DNA of 8,662 bases from an uncultured Holosporaceae bacterium (GTDB lineage: Bacteria > Pseudomonadota > Alphaproteobacteria > CAISOG01). Positions within the stretch are counted from its first letter, which is position 1. Every line of letters starts with the position of its first letter. Where the stretch lies: the NCBI GenBank assembly GCA_903887035.1, contig CAISOG010000118.1, forward strand, positions 1 through 8,662, written 5' to 3'. The notes below the pieces were generated by a model, which had not been told where the DNA came from, ran no database searches, and worked only from the letters and a program-made list of their open reading frames with translations. The translations under genes were made by a program, and so were the position numbers. Below are positions 1 through 6,059 of this stretch, one piece after another.

Positions 1-13
1 ATTAAAAAAAGAA

Positions 14-415
14 ATGAAAAGTCTTCGTGTAATTTTGTGTGATTCAAAAAAAATTGTGTATTCTAATCAAGACAATCATGAAAAAATTATAGATTTTCAA
101 GTTACAAATCAAAGTATCGAATTTAACCAATTAGGCTTGTTTCAATTCTGGATAAGGGACGACTTTTGTTGCCCTGTACAATATAGAATTGTAAGTGATA
201 TAAATGAAAATGACTTTAAGCCGAATGGAAGGCCAGTTTTAGCCATTATCAAAACTTTGAATGGTCGTGATTTTATAAGAGTCCCACCGCCTGAGTTGCT
301 TGTAGCCATAAGAGACGATGCTGGAGTAACGTTAGCTGAAAAATACCAACAATATCTGCAAAATCTGCAAAATCTGCAAAAAGAAATGGCGCGATTGTCG
401 TTAGTGCAGCGTTAA
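14..415 (+). CDS. AT-rich hypothetical protein (orphan)
   Basis: I do not recognise this 133-residue protein. It has no signal peptide, no obvious membrane segment and no catalytic motif I can name. The N-terminal two thirds look like a mixed alpha/beta soluble domain. The C-terminal 30 residues are rich in Q, L, E and K and could form a short coiled coil; they contain an LQN-LQN-LQK triplet encoded by a 9-bp tandem repeat. By hand count positions 61-360 are about 35% GC, far below the neighbouring genes, which suggests acquisition by transfer. The ATG at 14 is preceded by an A-rich stretch with no clear Shine-Dalgarno, and the frame is open to the window edge, so the true start may lie upstream. 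It converges on pgsA with a 5-bp gap. That it is coding is likely but not proven; function is unknown. Confidence 0.6.
   Translation: MKSLRVILCDSKKIVYSNQDNHEKIIDFQVTNQSIEFNQLGLFQFWIRDDFCCPVQYRIVSDINENDFKPNGRPVLAIIKTLNGRDFIRVPPPELLVAIRDDAGVTLAEKYQQYLQNLQNLQKEMARLSLVQR
352..380 (+). repeat. 9-bp tandem repeat inside the orphan gene
   Basis: The unit AAATCTGCA occurs about three times in tandem; the first copy is imperfect (AATATCTGCA). A 9-bp unit keeps the frame, so copy-number change would add or remove one LQN triplet in the C-terminal helix without disrupting the gene. Confidence 0.8.
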
Positions 416-420
416 CGCCC

Positions 421-1008
421 CTAAAGCGCCAGTCCCATGTGCTTTCTGGCTTGCCAGGCGTATTGCAGGCCGGTATAGGCCGTTACCGCCGCGCTGATCC
501 ACAACAGCCATTGCCCGCCCGCCTGCGCCGATGGTATGGGCAGCAGCAGCAGGGTAAGGCACAGCAGTTGCAGGGTGGTTTTGACCTTCGCCAGATAGGT
601 GACCGGCATTGGCAGTTGCCGCAGCGCCAAAAATTCGCGCAGGCCAGCCACCAACACTTCCCGCGTTAAAATCAGGCCAACGGGAATCAGGGCGATAGCG
701 GGCAGCTGTTGCAAGGTTAACAGGGTCATCAGCACCACCAACACCAACACCTTATCGGCAATCGGATCCAGGCAGATGCCAAAGGCACTTTGTTGTTGCA
801 ACCGCCGCGCCAGATAACCATCCAGCCAATCGCTGGCCGCCGCCACCAGAAACAGGAACCATGCCAACCACCCGCTCCATCCCGCTGCAATCGCCAGCAG
901 GCCAACGATCATCGGAATTAACGCCAACCGCAACACCGTAAAAAAATTCGCCCAGGGCAGGTTGGCGGACAGCAGGGGGCGCAAAAATGTAAGCAAGCGA
1001 TCAATCAT
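421..1008 (-). CDS. pgsA: CDP-diacylglycerol--glycerol-3-phosphate 3-phosphatidyltransferase
   Basis: This integral membrane enzyme condenses CDP-diacylglycerol with glycerol-3-phosphate to give phosphatidylglycerol phosphate, the committed step to phosphatidylglycerol and cardiolipin. The CDP-alcohol phosphotransferase signature DG-x2-AR-x8-G-x3-D-x3-D is complete (DGYLAR then G-ICL-D-PIA-D, residues 63-85 from the ATG start), and several hydrophobic helices follow. I chose the ATG at 1008, giving 195 residues, because NLPWANFFTVLRL then sits near the N-terminus as in the family. The frame extends to a TTG at 1050 (209 residues), but the added residues look non-homologous and two TATAAG-like boxes lie just upstream, so the longer form may exceed the transcript. 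Neither start has a strong Shine-Dalgarno. Monocistronic on the minus strand; it ends 5 bp from the convergent orphan gene. Other CDP-alcohol transferases are possible but PgsA fits best. Confidence 0.9.
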   Translation of the reverse strand: MIDRLLTFLRPLLSANLPWANFFTVLRLALIPMIVGLLAIAAGWSGWLAWFLFLVAAASDWLDGYLARRLQQQSAFGICLDPIADKVLVLVVLMTLLTLQQLPAIALIPVGLILTREVLVAGLREFLALRQLPMPVTYLAKVKTTLQLLCLTLLLLPIPSAQAGGQWLLWISAAVTAYTGLQYAWQARKHMGLAL

Positions 1009-1051
1009 GATGCCAGCATGGGGATTTGCCAGCCCGCGGTCAAGCGTCAAT

Positions 1052-1074
1052 CTTATAGTCCGTAAAACTTATAG
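1052..1074 (-). promoter_or_regulatory. Two -10-like boxes upstream of pgsA
   Basis: Read on the minus strand, CTATAAG occurs twice, at 1068-1074 and 1052-1058, 16 bp apart. Each resembles a sigma-70 -10 element, but neither has a convincing -35 at the right distance. If the inner copy is used, transcription would begin near 1045 and the TTG at 1050 could not be the start codon, which favours the ATG at 1008. Confidence 0.3.
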
Positions 1075-1157
1075 CCCACGAAAAAGCCCGTGCGAAAAAT
1101 CGTAATAAAATCTTCGTCATTTAAATATAGATTGAAAAAGGAAGAACGAAATTTTAA

Positions 1158-1346
1158 ATGGGGGGGTCGATGCAACCAGAGCATAATGATCAAATGAAGG
1201 AAAAAACTGGCAATGTGATGGAATACGCCCTGGTGGCTATGCTGATTGCCGTATCGATTGTTGGCGGGTTAAAAACGCTGGGCACCGACGTCGATACGCT
1301 GTTTAAGGCGCCGCCAAATGGTGTTGTTGCACAGGTGCAGCGTTAA
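1158..1346 (+). CDS. Flp/type IVb pilin-like small protein
   Basis: A 62-residue protein with a short polar head (residues 1-18), a G-N-V-M-E-Y junction at 18-23, a hydrophobic helix at about 24-38 (ALVAMLIAVSIVGGL) and a tail LKTLGTDVDTLF. This resembles Flp/Fap pilins, where a prepilin peptidase cuts after a glycine and a conserved E-Y pair begins the helix. In typical Flp proteins E-Y are at +5/+6 after the glycine; here they are at +4/+5, so processing is uncertain. An AAAGGAAG element at 1137-1144 precedes the ATG, with rather long spacing. A second ATG at 1170 follows a run of seven G and could also be used. No tad/cpa assembly gene lies in the window. The stop overlaps that of nemA. 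Assignment is by pattern only; it could be an unrelated single-pass peptide. Confidence 0.65.
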   Translation: MGGSMQPEHNDQMKEKTGNVMEYALVAMLIAVSIVGGLKTLGTDVDTLFKAPPNGVVAQVQR

Positions 1347-2449
1347 ACACTCTTAGCCAGGCTGGGGTAATCGGTATAACCCTTTTTATCGCCACCATAA
1401 AAAGTCGCGCGGTCATAGGCGTTTAACGCCGCCCCCGCCCGTACCCGTTCCACCAAATCGGGATTGGCAATGAACAAGCGACCAAAGGCAATCGCATCAG
1501 CCTGCCCATCGGCAACGGCCAGCTTCGCGCTGTCGGCTGTGTAGCCGCCTGCCGAGATCAATGTCCCTGTGAAGGCCTGGCGGAACAATTGGGCGGTGTC
1601 GGGCGCATCCTCAATCACCTTATCCATGCTGCCTGCCGCGGAGGATCGCGGTTCAATCAGGTGAACATAGGCAACGCCGCGCACGCTAAGCTGTTGCAAC
1701 ACATAGGTAAACAGTGCGATGGGATCGCTGTCATGCATATCGTTAAAGGTGCCAAAGGGCGACAGGCGCACGCCAACACGCCCCGCCCCCCAAATTTCAA
1801 TCGCGGCGTCAACAATTTCCAACAGTAGGCGGGCGCGGTTTTCGATGCTGCCCCCATAGCTATCGCCGCGCTGGTTGGAGCCATCCTGCAAAAATTGATC
1901 CAGCAGATAGCCGTTGGCGCCATGCACCTCAACCCCGTCAAAGCCTGCATCCTTAGCGTTTTGGGCGCCGTGGCGAAAATCTTCGACAATCCCTGGAATT
2001 TCATCCAGTTCCAGCGCGCGCGGCGTTTCAAAGGCCACCTGTTTCCAATCCGCGCTAAAGGTGCCGCCCGATGGCGTAATCGCTGAGGGCGCCACCGGCA
2101 GGCCACCGTCAGGCTGGTGAGAGGTGTGCGAAATCCGCCCAACATGCCACAGCTGCAAGAAAATGCGGCCGCCCGCCTGATGCACCGCATCGGTGACCAG
2201 GCGCCAGCCGGCGGTTTGCTCAGCCGTATGAATGCCGGGGGTGGCGGGATAGCCCTGCCCCTGCTGCGACACCTGGGTCGCTTCCGACACTATCAGCCCT
2301 GCGGTGGCACGCTGCGCGTAATAGGTGGCGTTCAAGCTGTGCGGAATGTTGCCAGGCTGCCGACTGCGCATACGGGTCAGCGGCGCCATCACCAGGCGGT
2401 TGGGCAGGGTCAAATCACCCAGTTTCAGGCTGTCAAAAAGGGTGGTCAT
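1343..2449 (-). CDS. nemA: Old Yellow Enzyme family alkene/N-ethylmaleimide reductase
   Basis: An FMN-dependent, NAD(P)H-driven cytosolic reductase of activated alkenes, maleimides and nitro compounds. The protein is 368 residues, matching the NemA/PETN reductase class (about 365). Visible hallmarks, in order: PNRLVMAPLTRMRS at 16-29 with the FMN-contacting Thr25; FLQLWHVGR around 97-105 with Trp101; VHGANGYLLDQFLQD around 175-189 with the substrate-binding His176/Asn179 pair and Tyr181; RVGVRLSP with Arg228; AIAFGRLFIANPD near the C-terminus for the FMN phosphate; and the class-typical ending GYTDYPSL. The ATG at 2449 has an AGGA element about 9 nt upstream. The gene is monocistronic and divergent from coaD. 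No TetR-type (NemR-like) regulator is adjacent. The physiological substrate cannot be read from sequence; a detoxification role is inferred from the family. Confidence 0.95.
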   Translation of the reverse strand: MTTLFDSLKLGDLTLPNRLVMAPLTRMRSRQPGNIPHSLNATYYAQRATAGLIVSEATQVSQQGQGYPATPGIHTAEQTAGWRLVTDAVHQAGGRIFLQLWHVGRISHTSHQPDGGLPVAPSAITPSGGTFSADWKQVAFETPRALELDEIPGIVEDFRHGAQNAKDAGFDGVEVHGANGYLLDQFLQDGSNQRGDSYGGSIENRARLLLEIVDAAIEIWGAGRVGVRLSPFGTFNDMHDSDPIALFTYVLQQLSVRGVAYVHLIEPRSSAAGSMDKVIEDAPDTAQLFRQAFTGTLISAGGYTADSAKLAVADGQADAIAFGRLFIANPDLVERVRAGAALNAYDRATFYGGDKKGYTDYPSLAKSV

Positions 2450-2664
2450 GCGGGCAATCCTGTAAGAAAGGGGGGGGCAATCAGTGTTACATCAATACCA
2501 CACAGCCTGGCCATCGTCATCAAAAATGCAAGAACGGTGGGGCAGGGGGCGGTGTGCCTTGAACGGATAGTTTGGTTGGCATCTATGGGCAACTGCTGTT
2601 AAGGTTGCTCGCAAAAGCTGTGTGGGGTATCCCCTTTTTCCCAAACCCTTGAAGAATTTCAACC
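2450..2664. promoter_or_regulatory. Divergent spacer nemA-coaD
   Basis: A 215-bp gap that must carry both divergent promoters. I find no convincing -35/-10 pair on either strand. It contains an eight-G run (2470-2477) that would fall in the nemA leader, a TTGGCA (2576-2581) that could be a -35 for coaD but lacks a good -10, a short GGGG-TAT-CCCC hairpin followed by T residues near 2625-2640, and TTGAA-GAAT-TTCAA (2649-2662) ending just before the coaD ATG. Open frames here read as noise. Confidence 0.4.
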
Positions 2665-3198
2665 ATGACCGCACCCCGCATTGGCATTTATCCTGGCAGC
2701 TTTGATCCCGTAACCCTGGGGCATATGGACATTATCGCGCGCGCCAGTCGGCTGGTGGATCAGCTGATTGTGGCGGTGGCGGTCAATCAGGATAAGGGGC
2801 CGATGTTCTCCCTGACGGAGCGGGTAGCGTTGGTTGAGCAAGCGTTGCAGGCCGAAAAGCTGGCCAGCCCCGTCAAAGTCCTGGGTTTTGATCAGCTGTT
2901 GGTGAATTTTGCCCGCACGCATCACGCCAACGCCATTGTGCGCGGGCTACGGGCGGTATCGGACTTTGAGTATGAATTTCAGATGGCGGCAATGAATGCC
3001 CGCCTGGATTCACAGGTGGAAACCATTTTCCTGATGGCGGCCGACCGCTATCATTTTATCTCATCACGCTTTGTTAAGGAAATTGCCAAGCTGGGGGGTA
3101 AGATTGATGGTTTTGTGCCGCCCTGTGTCGCGGGCGCCCTGCATCAACGCTATGGCAAGGGTGATAAGCCGCCTGTAACGGGGGCAATCAATGGTTAA
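2665..3198 (+). CDS. coaD: Phosphopantetheine adenylyltransferase
   Basis: Catalyses the penultimate step of coenzyme A synthesis, transferring AMP from ATP to 4'-phosphopantetheine to give dephospho-CoA, in the cytosol. The N-terminus GIYPGSFDPVTLGH carries the nucleotidyltransferase TxGH motif (Thr17 to His20). The family blocks AIVRGLRAVSDFEYE (90-104) and ISSRFVKE (132-139), which bind ATP and pantetheine, are intact. At 177 residues it is somewhat longer than the usual 160-170, with a slight C-terminal extension (YGKGDKPPVTGAING). The ATG at 2665 aligns with family N-termini; the upstream sequence gives only a weak GAAG-like ribosome-binding site. The next gene, dac, starts 71 to 140 bp downstream depending on its start and seems to have its own promoter, so coaD may be largely monocistronic. 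Confidence 0.97.
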   Translation: MTAPRIGIYPGSFDPVTLGHMDIIARASRLVDQLIVAVAVNQDKGPMFSLTERVALVEQALQAEKLASPVKVLGFDQLLVNFARTHHANAIVRGLRAVSDFEYEFQMAAMNARLDSQVETIFLMAADRYHFISSRFVKEIAKLGGKIDGFVPPCVAGALHQRYGKGDKPPVTGAING

Positions 3199-3209
3199 CA
3201 AATGGTTAA
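3190..3209 (+). repeat. Direct repeat AATGGTTAA at 11-bp spacing
   Basis: AATGGTTAA occurs at 3190-3198 and again at 3201-3209, one helical turn apart. The first copy contains the coaD stop codon. It lies about 18 bp upstream of the candidate dac promoter and could be an activator site or chance. Confidence 0.5.
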
Positions 3210-3226
3210 TGGCGGCTGTGGGCTTA

Positions 3227-3255
3227 TTGTCAAAGCCGTGGTGGGGTGATACGAT
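3227..3255 (+). promoter_or_regulatory. Candidate sigma-70 promoter for dac
   Basis: TTGTCA (3227-3232, 5 of 6 to consensus) is followed after 17 bp by TACGAT (3250-3255, 4 of 6). The predicted transcript start is near 3262, upstream of all possible dac starts. A small GGCTT/AAGCC dyad (3221-3237) spans the -35. Confidence 0.4.
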
Positions 3256-3269
3256 ATAGAAAATAATCT

Positions 3270-4733
3270 TTGCCCGTCATGCGGCGTAGATTATCTGTTG
3301 CGTTTCGTTTTGTTCCCCAAAAGGCTGAGGATACCATTTTGTATTACGCTCGGTTGATTCCCTGTTTTGCCTTGTTGTTTGCGGTCACCCTGCTGAACAC
3401 CGAACCCGCCTTTGCCCGTGGTCAACCGCGCGCTGAACAGGCCGCCAGCAATCCAAAGGGCGCCGCCATGATTGTGGATGCCTATAGTGGTCAAGTCATA
3501 GTGCAAGATCGGGTTGATGAGATGCGCCACCCCGCCAGCCTGACCAAGATGATGACCCTGTACCTGACCTTTGACGCCTTGCGGGCGGGACGGTTGGGGT
3601 TGCAACAAAGCCTACCTGTGTCGGCTCATGCGGCCAGCCGATCCCCGACCAATTTGGCGTTGCGGGCGGGGCAAACCATTAAGGTTGAGGATTGCATTTT
3701 GGGGCTGGTGACCCGATCCGCCAATGATGCCGCCAGTGTCTTGGCGGAGGCTTTGGGGGGAAATGAGGATCGTTTTGGCCAAATCATGACCGCAAAGGCG
3801 CGTCAATTGGGCATGAGTCGGACGCGCTATACCAACGCTTCGGGCTTGCCAGATGTTCAACAGGTGACGACCGCCCGCGATCAGGCGGTGTTGGGTTTGG
3901 CGTTGCAACGTGACTTTCCGCAATATTATCCCTATTTCAGCACGCGCAGCTTTACCTTTCGTGGCCGCACCTATCCGAATCACAATCGGCTGCTGGGCAG
4001 CTATGCCGGCATGGATGGGATGAAGACGGGCTATGTTAGAATGTCGGGCTTTAATGTCGTAACCTCGGCCAAGCGGGGCGGGGTTCGGCTGGTCGGCGTG
4101 GTGATGGGTGGGTCGAGTGCGGCCGCCCGCGATCGCCGCATGGCCAGCCTGATGGATCAGGGTTTTGCCGCGGCAACCATTGGCCAATCGGTGCCCCGTG
4201 TGGCGCAAGCCCCCCAGCCAGAGTCAACCGCTTACCAAACCGTGGCCGATCAATCGCCATTGGTGGCAACGGAATCGGTGCAGCAGGCCGCCTATCAAAC
4301 AGTGCAGTCGGTGCAGGCTGAACCAGCAGTACAGCGGCAACCCGTGGTAATTTCTTCAGGCAATCGCCCTAAAGCCAACGCCAAAATGGTGCGGGTGGAA
4401 AAATCTGCTACTGCCGCATCGGCCACGGTGGCACGGGGTTCAAAACAAGCCAAGGTCACCAAAGCCAGCAAGGCATCGGATTCTTGGATTATCCAATTGG
4501 GTGCCTACAAAACCAAAACCACCGCCCAAAAAATCCTGCGGGAGGCCAGCCAGCATTTGCGGCAAGTGGTACCCAGCAACAAACGCCCAACCCTGGCCAA
4601 GATCAATCGCGATGGGGTCAAACTGTTTCAAGTGCGCCTGACCGGGTTGGATCGCAGTGACGCCGTCGATGCCTGTGGCGTGTTGAGTGAGCAGGACATT
4701 TCCTGCAAAGCGGTGCGCGGCAGCGAGGCTTAA
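3270..4733 (+). CDS. Secreted D-alanyl-D-alanine carboxypeptidase with SPOR domain
   Basis: A penicillin-binding, DacA-type peptidase (family S11) that trims the terminal D-Ala from peptidoglycan stem peptides in the periplasm. Numbering from 3270 (487 residues), the catalytic triad motifs are S90-L-T-K93, S150-A-N152 and K252-T-G254. A hydrophobic signal sequence (about 28-42) ends at A-F-A49, a good signal peptidase I site. A low-complexity Q/A/V/S/K linker (about 290-400) leads to a SPOR domain (about 405-487, from DSWIIQLGAYKTKTTAQKIL), which in this family binds denuded glycan strands and directs proteins to the septum. The start is uncertain: 3270 is TTG, 3279 is ATG without Shine-Dalgarno, and 3339 is TTG with GAGG 8 nt upstream, which would give a compact signal peptide. 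I would favour 3339 or 3279 but report the longest frame. This architecture is common in Alphaproteobacteria. Confidence 0.95.
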   Translation: MPVMRRRLSVAFRFVPQKAEDTILYYARLIPCFALLFAVTLLNTEPAFARGQPRAEQAASNPKGAAMIVDAYSGQVIVQDRVDEMRHPASLTKMMTLYLTFDALRAGRLGLQQSLPVSAHAASRSPTNLALRAGQTIKVEDCILGLVTRSANDAASVLAEALGGNEDRFGQIMTAKARQLGMSRTRYTNASGLPDVQQVTTARDQAVLGLALQRDFPQYYPYFSTRSFTFRGRTYPNHNRLLGSYAGMDGMKTGYVRMSGFNVVTSAKRGGVRLVGVVMGGSSAAARDRRMASLMDQGFAAATIGQSVPRVAQAPQPESTAYQTVADQSPLVATESVQQAAYQTVQSVQAEPAVQRQPVVISSGNRPKANAKMVRVEKSATAASATVARGSKQAKVTKASKASDSWIIQLGAYKTKTTAQKILREASQHLRQVVPSNKRPTLAKINRDGVKLFQVRLTGLDRSDAVDACGVLSEQDISCKAVRGSEA

Positions 4734-4734
4734 A

Positions 4735-4761
4735 CAGGGATTGCCGTTCCCCTGCGTTTTT
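4735..4761 (+). terminator. Weak intrinsic terminator after dac
   Basis: CAGGG (4735-4739) can pair with CCCTG (4750-4754) over a 10-nt loop, and five T residues follow after CG (4757-4761). The five-pair stem is short, so termination may be partial. Confidence 0.35.
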
Positions 4762-4804
4762 ATACAATGCTCTTGGTTCCATCTTTATAAGGAAGCAAGA
4801 GGAC

Positions 4805-5101
4805 ATGCAGTTCGTAATTATCGCCAGTGATGGAAAAGATTCTGAAGCTCCTCTCCGTCGCCAAAAGGCGAGGCCGGATCACATCCAAAACACTAATGAC
4901 AACATGAAACACATGATTATGGGGGTGGCGACACTTGATGATCAGGGTGGTATGAATGGGTCTGTCATGGTCGTAGATTTTCCGTCCCGCGAAGACTTAG
5001 ATGCTTGGCTTGGGTCTGAGCCGTATGCTGTCCAAGGTGTGTGGAAAGAAATTACTGTTGTGCCCTGTAGGGTTGGACCCTCCTTTATCAAGACTGCATA
5101 A
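4805..5101 (+). CDS. YciI-family protein
   Basis: A 98-residue protein of the YCII (ferredoxin-like fold) family, usually a small dimer of uncertain function. It has the family layout: an N-terminal strand (QFVIIASDG), an arginine/histidine segment ending RPDHI with His26 as a possible active-site residue, a strand-turn segment (GVATLDDQGGMNGSVMVVDF), then the characteristic SREDLDAWLGSEPYAVQGVW helix and turn and a final strand VPCRV. Family length is about 90-100. AAGGAAG at 4789-4795 lies 9 nt before the ATG. Between dac and this gene a weak terminator and a possible TACAAT -10 (4763-4768) suggest separate transcription. It is convergent with the zinc ATPase gene. No substrate can be assigned, and no partner enzyme sits next to it. 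Confidence 0.85.
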   Translation: MQFVIIASDGKDSEAPLRRQKARPDHIQNTNDNMKHMIMGVATLDDQGGMNGSVMVVDFPSREDLDAWLGSEPYAVQGVWKEITVVPCRVGPSFIKTA

Positions 5102-5129
5102 GTGCCATCTTCCTAAGAATTTGGCTGTG

Positions 5130-5834
5130 CTAATACGCCGTGGCCAATTTGCTGCGGGCGGCGGTCATGGTGTCGGCTGACAGAGTTTGTGCGGTAGTGC
5201 CCCAGGCGATGGCTTCGCGCCCCAACACCAGGGTTTCGGGGAAATGCTCCTGCGCCAGATTCAGGTCGTGCAGGACGCAGATAACGGTTCGTTGCTCATC
5301 ATGCCAGCCCCGCAACAGCTGCAACAAATCGATCGTGGTGTTGCTGTCCAACGCGTTAAAGGGTTCATCCAGCAGGATAAGTTTGGCCTGTTGCAGCAGC
5401 AGGCGTGCAAAAAGGGCGCGTTGAAACTGGCCGACCGACAGGTTGCTGATCGGCGCGTTGGCATGGTGGTCAATGCCCACCGCCGCCATCGCTTGCTGCG
5501 CGGCCTGTCGATCGCTTGGCCGCCAGCTTAAAAAGCCGCCACGGCGACGCCACAGCCCCATCATCACCATTTCTTGCACGCTAATCGGAAAGCTGCGATC
5601 AATCTCCGCCTGTTGCGGCAGATAGGCGATATCACGCTGGCCAAGCCCATCCAGCAGGATTTGCCCCGATTCAACCGGCAACAGGCCAGCAATCGCCTTA
5701 ATCAGCGTGCTTTTGCCCGCGCCATTGGGGCCCACCACGGCGGTTAGCGACCCTGTAGCAAATTGACCGCTGACATGATGCACCGCCGGCTGGCGGCCAT
5801 AGGCAATGGTGATGTCTTGCAGGGTGACCGCCAT
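5130..5834 (-). CDS. aztA: Metal ABC transporter ATPase, AztA-like (probably zinc)
   Basis: The cytosolic ATP-hydrolysing subunit of a metal ABC importer, 234 residues. Walker A is GPNGAGKST (35-43), the Q-loop is at YLPQQ (71-75), the signature is LSVGQ (132-136, Val in place of the usual Gly), Walker B is LILLDE (152-157) and the switch His is His189 in VLHD. The segment QAEIDRSFPISVQEMVMMGLW and the C-terminal HFPETLVLGREAIAWG resemble AztA, the zinc importer ATPase; ZnuC- or manganese-type ATPases are the alternative. The ATG has no Shine-Dalgarno and lies 3 nt after the stop of a 36-codon membrane-protein gene, so translational coupling is likely. No permease or solute-binding gene is adjacent, so it must pair with partners elsewhere or with an unrecognised one. 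Family call is firm; metal and symbol are inferred. Confidence 0.85.
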   Translation of the reverse strand: MAVTLQDITIAYGRQPAVHHVSGQFATGSLTAVVGPNGAGKSTLIKAIAGLLPVESGQILLDGLGQRDIAYLPQQAEIDRSFPISVQEMVMMGLWRRRGGFLSWRPSDRQAAQQAMAAVGIDHHANAPISNLSVGQFQRALFARLLLQQAKLILLDEPFNALDSNTTIDLLQLLRGWHDEQRTVICVLHDLNLAQEHFPETLVLGREAIAWGTTAQTLSADTMTAARSKLATAY

Positions 5835-5837
5835 GAT

Positions 5838-5948
5838 TTACTGCATCGCCCAAATAACGGCGCCCCATAGGCCGAGCAGCAGTAGGCCTAGCAACGCCAA
5901 ACGCTGCCAAACCGCGATGGCCAATAAACTAAAGCCAGCCTGTGCCAT
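5838..5948 (-). CDS. 36-residue single-pass membrane protein upstream of aztA
   Basis: Reading the minus strand from the ATG at 5948 gives M-A-Q-A-G-F-S-L-L-A and onward for 36 codons to a TAA. A strong Shine-Dalgarno, GAGAGGA (5954-5960), sits 5 nt upstream of the ATG. Residues 17-34 (LALLGLLLLGLWGAVIWA) form one hydrophobic helix preceded by Gln15-Arg16, so a single transmembrane segment is likely, with Trp residues (14, 28, 33) near the ends. The stop is 3 nt before the aztA ATG, which has no ribosome-binding site of its own. The gene may therefore be both a small membrane partner of the transporter and a device for coupling aztA translation. It is too short for routine gene callers. I recognise no family; coding is inferred from ribosome-binding site, spacing and composition. 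Confidence 0.7.
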   Translation of the reverse strand: MAQAGFSLLAIAVWQRLALLGLLLLGLWGAVIWAMQ

Positions 5949-5979
5949 GGAAATCCTCTCGCTTTTTTACAAAGTATGC

Positions 5980-6010
5980 TTTAGAATTCGCAAACGTAAT
6001 AATACTATTA
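5980..6010 (+). promoter_or_regulatory. Candidate rlmN promoter with overlapping AT-rich dyad
   Basis: TTTAGA (5980-5985) and TACTAT (6003-6008) are 17 bp apart, each 4 of 6 to sigma-70 consensus, and point towards rlmN with a start near 6015. The inverted repeat TAATA-ATAC-TATTA (5997-6010) covers the -10. It lies in the divergent region between rlmN and the small-protein/aztA operon, so one bound regulator could affect both. The dyad is reminiscent of AT-rich sites of Fur-family (Zur-type) repressors; that link is inference from the zinc ATPase next door. Confidence 0.4.
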
Positions 6011-6059
6011 GACAAGAGCATAGACCATCACAATAGATCATAACCATGTTTGCGACCCC

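Noticed and set aside
409..418. Perfect 10-bp palindrome GCGTTAACGC at the orphan gene stop
   Set aside because: Too short to be a terminator or operator by itself, with no T-tract on either side; likely incidental.
540..556. CAG-type triplet run inside pgsA
   Set aside because: Encodes a Leu-rich membrane helix on the minus strand; explained by codon use.
1589..2602. Long open frames antisense to or out of frame with nemA
   Set aside because: They follow from the GC-rich codon pattern of nemA, show Arg/Pro/His/Ala-rich translations without family motifs, and lack ribosome-binding sites.
2492..2674. 60-codon minus-strand frame in the nemA-coaD spacer
   Set aside because: Overlaps the coaD start, has no Shine-Dalgarno, and its translation resembles no protein.
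3612..4269. Open frames antisense to dac
   Set aside because: Mirror frames of a strongly supported gene, with no motifs or conserved composition of their own.
5121..5147. TTGGC/GCCAA inverted repeat at the yciI-aztA junction as a bidirectional terminator
   Set aside because: Five-pair stem with a 17-nt loop and only weak T-richness; extends into aztA codons.
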